Origin: Paraconiothyrium sp. Pb-2020 | Taxonomy: Eukaryota; Ascomycota; Dothideomycetes; Pleosporales; Didymosphaeriaceae | Direction: 5' to 3' | Length of the DNA: 64,000 nt | NCBI GenBank assembly: GCA_022419385.1 | Contig: JAJUBI010000004.1 | Span: 3,205,286-3,269,285 of the forward strand | Part shown: positions 59,426-64,000 of the stretch, piece after piece | Layout of the letters: each line of letters opens with the position of its first letter | Numbering within the stretch: the stretch's first letter is position 1 | The notes under the pieces: model-generated | What the model saw: only the letters and a program-made list of their open reading frames with translations | The model's database searches: none | What the model was told of the DNA's origin: nothing | Position numbers and translations under genes: made by a program

Positions 59426-60846
59426 ATGAAGAAGACGTTGCTCTTATGCTTCATACATGGCTTTAAAGTAGGTCAACACTTTACTTGCGCTGACGCGTTC
59501 GCATACTGATGACGTATGCAGGGCAGCGACAGCACCTTCGGCACGTTTCCCTCACATCTAAAGGCTTTGCTACAGCATGCATTACCTAAGGTCACAGTGC
59601 TTGCGATTACGTATCCGCAATATGAAACGAGGGGAGATCTGCACGAATGTGTGGGGAGATTCAAGGAGTGGTGAGTTTTGGAAGCGCATAACATATACAA
59701 AGCCAACACGCATATGGCGCAGACCGGTCCAACGTAAGCTGATAAGGGTTCAGGTTGCAAAACAAGGTAATTGACCTTGAAGTCGCAAACGGGACGCCGT
59801 CGCCTACTGTCGACCCCTCCGTTCATACCATACTCGTGGGTCACTCGATGGGTGGCATTGTGGCTGCGGAGACTCTACTTTCACTCATAGAGGACCAACC
59901 CATTTCCTCCCTGCAGAATTCTGCCTCGCACTCGGCATCATCATTCCAAGACTCTTCAAGTCTAATGTTTCCCTACATACAAGCGATTCTCGCTTTCGAT
60001 ACCCCATATCTGGGTATCGCACCTGGAGTCGTAGCCCATGGCGCGGAGAAGCATTGGAACACAGCGAGTTCGGCATACTCGGCATACTCAAATCTTGCTG
60101 GCGCCTTCGGATGGGGAAAAGGCACGGAGCCCGGTGCTCAGACTGCAGTGAATTCCGGCAGAATGCTGGAAGGAGCACAGAGATCGGCACAGGCAGTAAG
60201 CGACGCAAACGCGGACGCTGCATCAGTGCCCCTCTGGCAGAAATACGGACGGGTTGCTCTATTTGCAGGTGCTGCAGGAGCAGTTGCGGCTGGCGGCGCA
60301 GCTGCCTACATGAAGCGAGAGCAGATATCGGAAGGCTTGGGCTGGGCGACGTCGCACTTGGAATTTGTAGGCGCGCTAGCCAGGCCTGAAGAGATGAAGA
60401 AGCGACTTGCCAGCATTACGAAGCTTGGACAGACCCACAATATTGGCTTTGTCAATATCTATACTACCCTCGGCCACGCCGTTGACTCACAGGAAAAGTC
60501 TTCCTGGACAGGCAAAGTCGTGGGCCGTGACCGGACTTTCTGTAACCTTCCGAAAGGCGACCTGCGGCAATATTATGTGCCAGCTGTCAACGACAAAAGC
60601 ACGGCGGAGACATGGGCACACATGTCTATGTTTGATCCGAAGCAAAATCCTGGCTACTACATCATGAGCGAGCATGCCAAGGAGCATGTCATTGATTGGG
60701 CGACAAACGAGTGGTACGAGGATAGTGATGGGGCCATGAAGGGTGTCAGCATTGAAGAAGAGGAGGTGCTGGTCGATAGGCCCCAGGACGAGGAATTCGA
60801 GGACGTGAAGCGTCCTGATGATAACCCGTGGCGGGACGAACTCTGA
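59426..60846 (+). CDS. Alpha/beta-hydrolase, DUF676/lipase-like serine hydrolase
   Basis: A 427-residue protein in three exons: 59426-59467, 59522-59670 and 59754-60846. Introns are 54 nt (GTAGGT to TGCAG) and 83 nt (GTGAGT, CTGAT, TTCAG). The oxyanion-side HGFKGSDSTFGTFP sits at the very start. The nucleophile elbow is GHSMGG, with the catalytic Ser near residue 90. A later ILAFDTPYLG is typical of DUF676/PGAP1-like lipases. A hydrophobic Ala/Gly-rich segment (LFAGAAGAVAAGGAAAYMK, about 230-250) could be a membrane anchor. The last 60 residues are acidic. The candidate catalytic His is in ETWAHMSMFDPKQNPGYY. The substrate is unknown. The start at 59426 begins the hydrolase fold directly, as in fungal relatives. 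Confidence 0.86.
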
Positions 60847-62332
60847 TGTCTTTCATCCGGTAGTGTCAACAAGTATACCCATTTTATCTTTCACTTTGTA
60901 TACTCACTGAATCAATTGAATCTATCTACGATGGAGGGGTACTGCTGAACAATTCGAGCATTGTACGTAGTGGGTATGTGCCTGTAACGTACTGCCTATA
61001 GCAATCTAATCGCCAATCTGGAAGCCGCTGTCACTACGTAGACATGTCCGACCGCCACGGTATGGATGATCGCCATTTGAATCCCTCTAATCCCAGACCT
61101 TACTCCAGGAGTGCATCCGCCAGTGTATCAATCAGGTGAGGGTCGACGTCGGAACAGGCGCATTTTCTAGTGGCGCACATGCCCAGGTGATGTGGCACGC
61201 AGACGTTCATCCGCCTACGTACCTGCAATTGCTCTACAGGGAGGTCGTGCAGTTGTTCCGAGCCCTTGTAGCGTTTGATCAAAGTCTTTTGATTGGCGAT
61301 GATGGGACCCAGAGGTGGTGCAAATCATGTTACAAGGCATTGATGTGTGACAGTCAAGCAGTTGAGACGCTCCAGTGCCGAGTCATTCACTTCTGCCCAG
61401 TAGGCAAGAATGCTTGTAGCCTTTCAATATTGTAGATACCCTTGCATAGGAGACGATGAGTAGTTTTTGATCGCCTATTCACTCTGGCCCCTACGCATGA
61501 AAATTTGTGAAGAAGCCAATGCTGAATATATCAATGAGTGACGCAATGATAGCCCAGGTAGAGTAGGTATCGGTGCATACCAGATCCTTGTAAGCCAGCT
61601 AATTCCTGTTGCAAAGAACCATCTGGTCGAGCCATTGCTTGATCAAGTGTTGTCTAATCATCCGCCTTTCCACTAACCTGTCTTACTTTACCGGTTTTGA
61701 GGTTGATATGATTGTGATAACTCCGCTGTAAACTCTCGGGAGCATTTAGCACACACATCGGAGCCAATCTTGCGCTGAATCTGCATTGCCTCAGCGGTCT
61801 ATGCCTCAGTACCGTTAGTATTCCAATTCAGTGACGACTGTCAGTAAAACGGTTAGTATGCTGTCTTATCTTCAGATAGTTCAAAGTGACTGTAGTGTGG
61901 GCGCAAGGATAGCTTGTGGAGAATTCTCATCGGCTTCTGGACCAGCAATTGTAAAGCGATGAGTTGTCCCAGAGTTGAGTGAAGGTACGTCTGTGACCTG
62001 TGATGGCCAGATATGAGCCCAGAGAGTCGAAAGTTGAGTAAATACGCAACGTGAGACTACTGCAGAACATCCATAACTACCATGTTCTGCTGGTTCTGAC
62101 TGTCAAACTGTACGTCTCATGCGGTGTTCGCTATAGCATACAACTGTAAGCCCTCAAGTGTTGTGATGAGCTGTCATGACTAATCCAGGGTAAACCGAAA
62201 ACGGTTAGTAATAGGCTTTGACCGCGACCTCTCTCATTCGGGCTTGCACTTCAAGGTCATCGTCACATACGTCTACGGTTCGCAGTCGATTAGCTCATCA
62301 GCCTCGGCCTACGCGCTGAGTTTCCAGCAACA
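60847..62332. other. Intergenic, 1.5 kb
   Basis: A/T-rich with many short frames, the longest 99 codons (61136-61435), none recognised. The motif AAACGGTTAGTA occurs at about 61847 and 62199, too short to call a repeat family. It includes the promoter of the dynactin gene. Confidence 0.5.
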
Positions 62333-63211
62333 ATGTCGCGCCCATCCGCTAAGAAAGTTGCGGCGAAAGGCGAGTACATAGAGACCGTAAGCTCCCCTGC
62401 TGAAGCCCGCGAAAGTCTGGCTTTTATTTGCATACAATCAAGAAATCCTCAAGCGATCCTGATTTTTCTGGTTTGGATCAAGGCCTCGCACTGGACTATC
62501 CGACCAATTCAAGTTTAATCAAGTATTCACGCATGTTCACCGTTAACCCTTACCAAGGACTCTGGCAACAAAGTCTCGCGACGGAGCGCCATCACTGGCA
62601 CTGCAAACATCACTCTCGGCGGCCGCACTGTCATCATGGCCGACGTCGTCCTCCGCGGTGACCTGCACTCCACACGCCCCACCGCCTCAAGCTCTGGAAA
62701 AGAGGGAACGCCCACTAGCATTAGCATCGGCAAGTGTACGGTAGTGTCGACTGGTAGCGTGCTCAAGCCGCCGTGTCGAATGAGCCGGGGCGCGCCGAAC
62801 TTCTACCCGATGAAAATCGGTGACAATGTCTTTATAGTCTGTTTCCGCCATCTTGTCCCGGGTCAAGATGCAGGCTGCGGGTTACGCCTAACAGGAAGCA
62901 GGCCCCAATTGCGTGATATCAGCCATTGCGATATCGTCGCATGTACACATAGGCGCCAATGTTACCATTCACGCCTTTGCTGTCATTAAAGAGAACGTCA
63001 AGATTCTTTCAAACACTGTCGTCCCTAGCGCAATGGTCATTGCACCGGGTCCGTCGTAGGCGGTCGACCTGCCAGAATCGTCGGCGAGGTGGGCGAGGGT
63101 TGGGGTGTGAGTGGCGGCGGCGCAGGAGGTGGTCTCGGTGTTGGTGGTGGCGGTGAGGAGAAGTGGGTGGAAGGCGGCGACTTAAGAGAGCTGGTGCGGA
63201 GTATAAGATGA
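62333..63211 (+). CDS. Dynactin p25 subunit (DCTN5), frameshifted near the C-terminus
   Basis: Left-handed beta-helix subunit of the dynactin pointed-end complex, needed in filamentous fungi for dynein-driven endosome transport. Exons are 62333-62386, 62558-62836 and from 62895. Introns are 171 nt (GTAAGC to CCAAG) and 58 nt (GTCTGT donor, CCTAACAG end). Recognisable parts are MSRPSAKKVAAKGEYIET, KVSRRSAITGTANITLGG, MKIGDNVFI and SSHVHIGANVTIHAFAVIKE. After MVIAPG the frame shifts near 63047-63051 and stops at TAG 63057-63059, giving 165 residues. Reading one base over restores SVVGGRPARIVGEVGEGWG and a tail ending DLRELVRSI at TGA 63209-63211. One base seems to be missing. This may be true truncation, which would remove the C-terminal cap, or an assembly error. 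Confidence 0.82.
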
Positions 63212-63874
63212 GAGATATGGAAAATGAAGATGTCAGTAGCGAATAGGTTGCAATGCCTCAATGCTCGTGAAGCGGGGTGGTGGATTTTGATACCCAAGTA
63301 AGAAACCTATTTTCGTTAGGGATGTATTCGATGTCGACTTTGCTCTGTAACATCGCCTGAGCTAGATGATTCAATCGTGACTAAGTTCAGTTTATACTGT
63401 TCGTCATTGGGAGGAGCAATGGCATGGCCAGTCCGGCTGATCCACCAGACCCATCAGTAATGACGGACTAGGAAAGGTACTGCCGCAGTCTGTTACAAGT
63501 ATAGTGGGCTTCGTGGCGACGGGAGCATCAGACTTGTAGAGAGCTTGTTGGCTGTTATGTTTCCAGTGACATGCGCACCCTCGCCGCTTTCTTTCACCTA
63601 TGATTCGCTGGCTGCATTATACAAATTCATTTGTGCGGTCACAACGCCTAGCCCAGTTGAGTCTTTTGTCAACCCCTTTTGACCCCGAGGCCTGGTCTCG
63701 GGCCCCTGCTCGCCTTGGACCATGCGCTAATGCCTATCACGTGCGTTCACCGCGCTCTTTCCGCCCATAAATACTTCGCCGTCTCCGAACCTCCGCACGC
63801 CCGTTCTACTCACACACTTTCGACAGACTCAACCACACATTTTCAATTTGAAAAATCTCGACAGCAGCAACGAC
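63212..63874. other. Intergenic, 663 bp, promoter of the last gene
   Basis: Contains a TATA-like CCATAAATAC (63768-63777), about 100 bp before the next ATG, followed by a C/A/T-rich leader typical of fungal promoters. Nothing else recognised. Confidence 0.5.
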
Positions 63875-64000
63875 ATGCCGCAACGAAAAACGAAGTAAGT
63901 ACATCGCGTATGTGTATAGTCGTGTCGAATTTACCTCACAAGTATCTCGTCTGAAGGCCTTCTCTGCGATTGCTAGCGCGCGATCCACTGCAAGTAATGG
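63875..64000 (+). CDS. First exon of a gene cut by the right edge
   Basis: ATG CCG CAA CGA AAA ACG AA (63875-63894) is followed at once by a consensus GTAAGT donor, after a TATA-like box and a pyrimidine- and CA-rich leader. Short first exons of this kind are common in fungal genes. The encoded MPQRKTK is too short to identify, and the next exon is not in the window. This is a suggestion from sequence layout only. Confidence 0.35.

Noticed and set aside
61671..62210. Recurring AAACGGTTAGTA motif
   Set aside because: Only two close matches of about 12 bp in A/T-rich DNA; not enough to claim a repeat or regulatory site.

Overview
The window is nuclear DNA of a filamentous ascomycete (Pezizomycotina), most probably a Dothideomycete. 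The evidence is a fused trifunctional trpC, a Ste2-type pheromone receptor, a Yox1-like homeobox protein, a dynactin p25 subunit (absent from budding yeast), and small fungal hydrophilic proteins. Introns are mostly 45-65 nt with GTRNGY donors, CTRAY branch sites and AG acceptors. Exon joins were worked out by hand from splice motifs and reading phase, so each model is a prediction.

Left part (1-33.4 kb): mostly ordinary core genes, compactly packed and often in divergent pairs. In order: nucleoporin Nup188 (5' part), trpC with a Gcn4/CPC1 site in its promoter, two small hydrophilic genes, an NmrA-like reductase, a gene-free 2.6 kb, a homeobox gene, a BRCT protein, Erv41, a second BRCT protein, the alpha-pheromone receptor Ste2, mannose-6-phosphate isomerase, SAGA subunit Sgf29, Arf6, a GT8 glycosyltransferase and a mitochondrial carrier. 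All of these read cleanly once introns are removed.

Middle (33.4-42.4 kb): a gene-poor island with the relic of an Argonaute gene (broken by stops and frameshifts but with several introns intact), a berberine-bridge-type FAD oxidase, and a 2.6 kb empty stretch carrying a perfect but order-swapped inverted repeat (2 x 88 bp).

Right part (42.4-64 kb): intact genes (coiled-coil protein, CSC1/OSCA cation channel, Fta4-like kinetochore subunit, Pcc1, a mitochondrial hydrophilic protein, a DUF676-type hydrolase) alternate with broken ones. The broken ones are an unknown gene with two in-frame TAGs, an unknown gene with two TGAs and a 10-bp duplication, a coiled-coil gene with one TAG, and dynactin p25 with a late frameshift. 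The contrast between the clean left third and the repeatedly interrupted right half is the most striking feature of the window. Either these genes are decaying, in part through C-to-T changes at CpA or CpG, or the assembly has local errors. Resequencing or transcripts would tell these apart.

The genes do not form one pathway. They cover nuclear transport, tryptophan synthesis, mating, secretion, chromatin, cytoskeleton and membrane function. No tRNA, rRNA, CRISPR or intact transposon was recognised.
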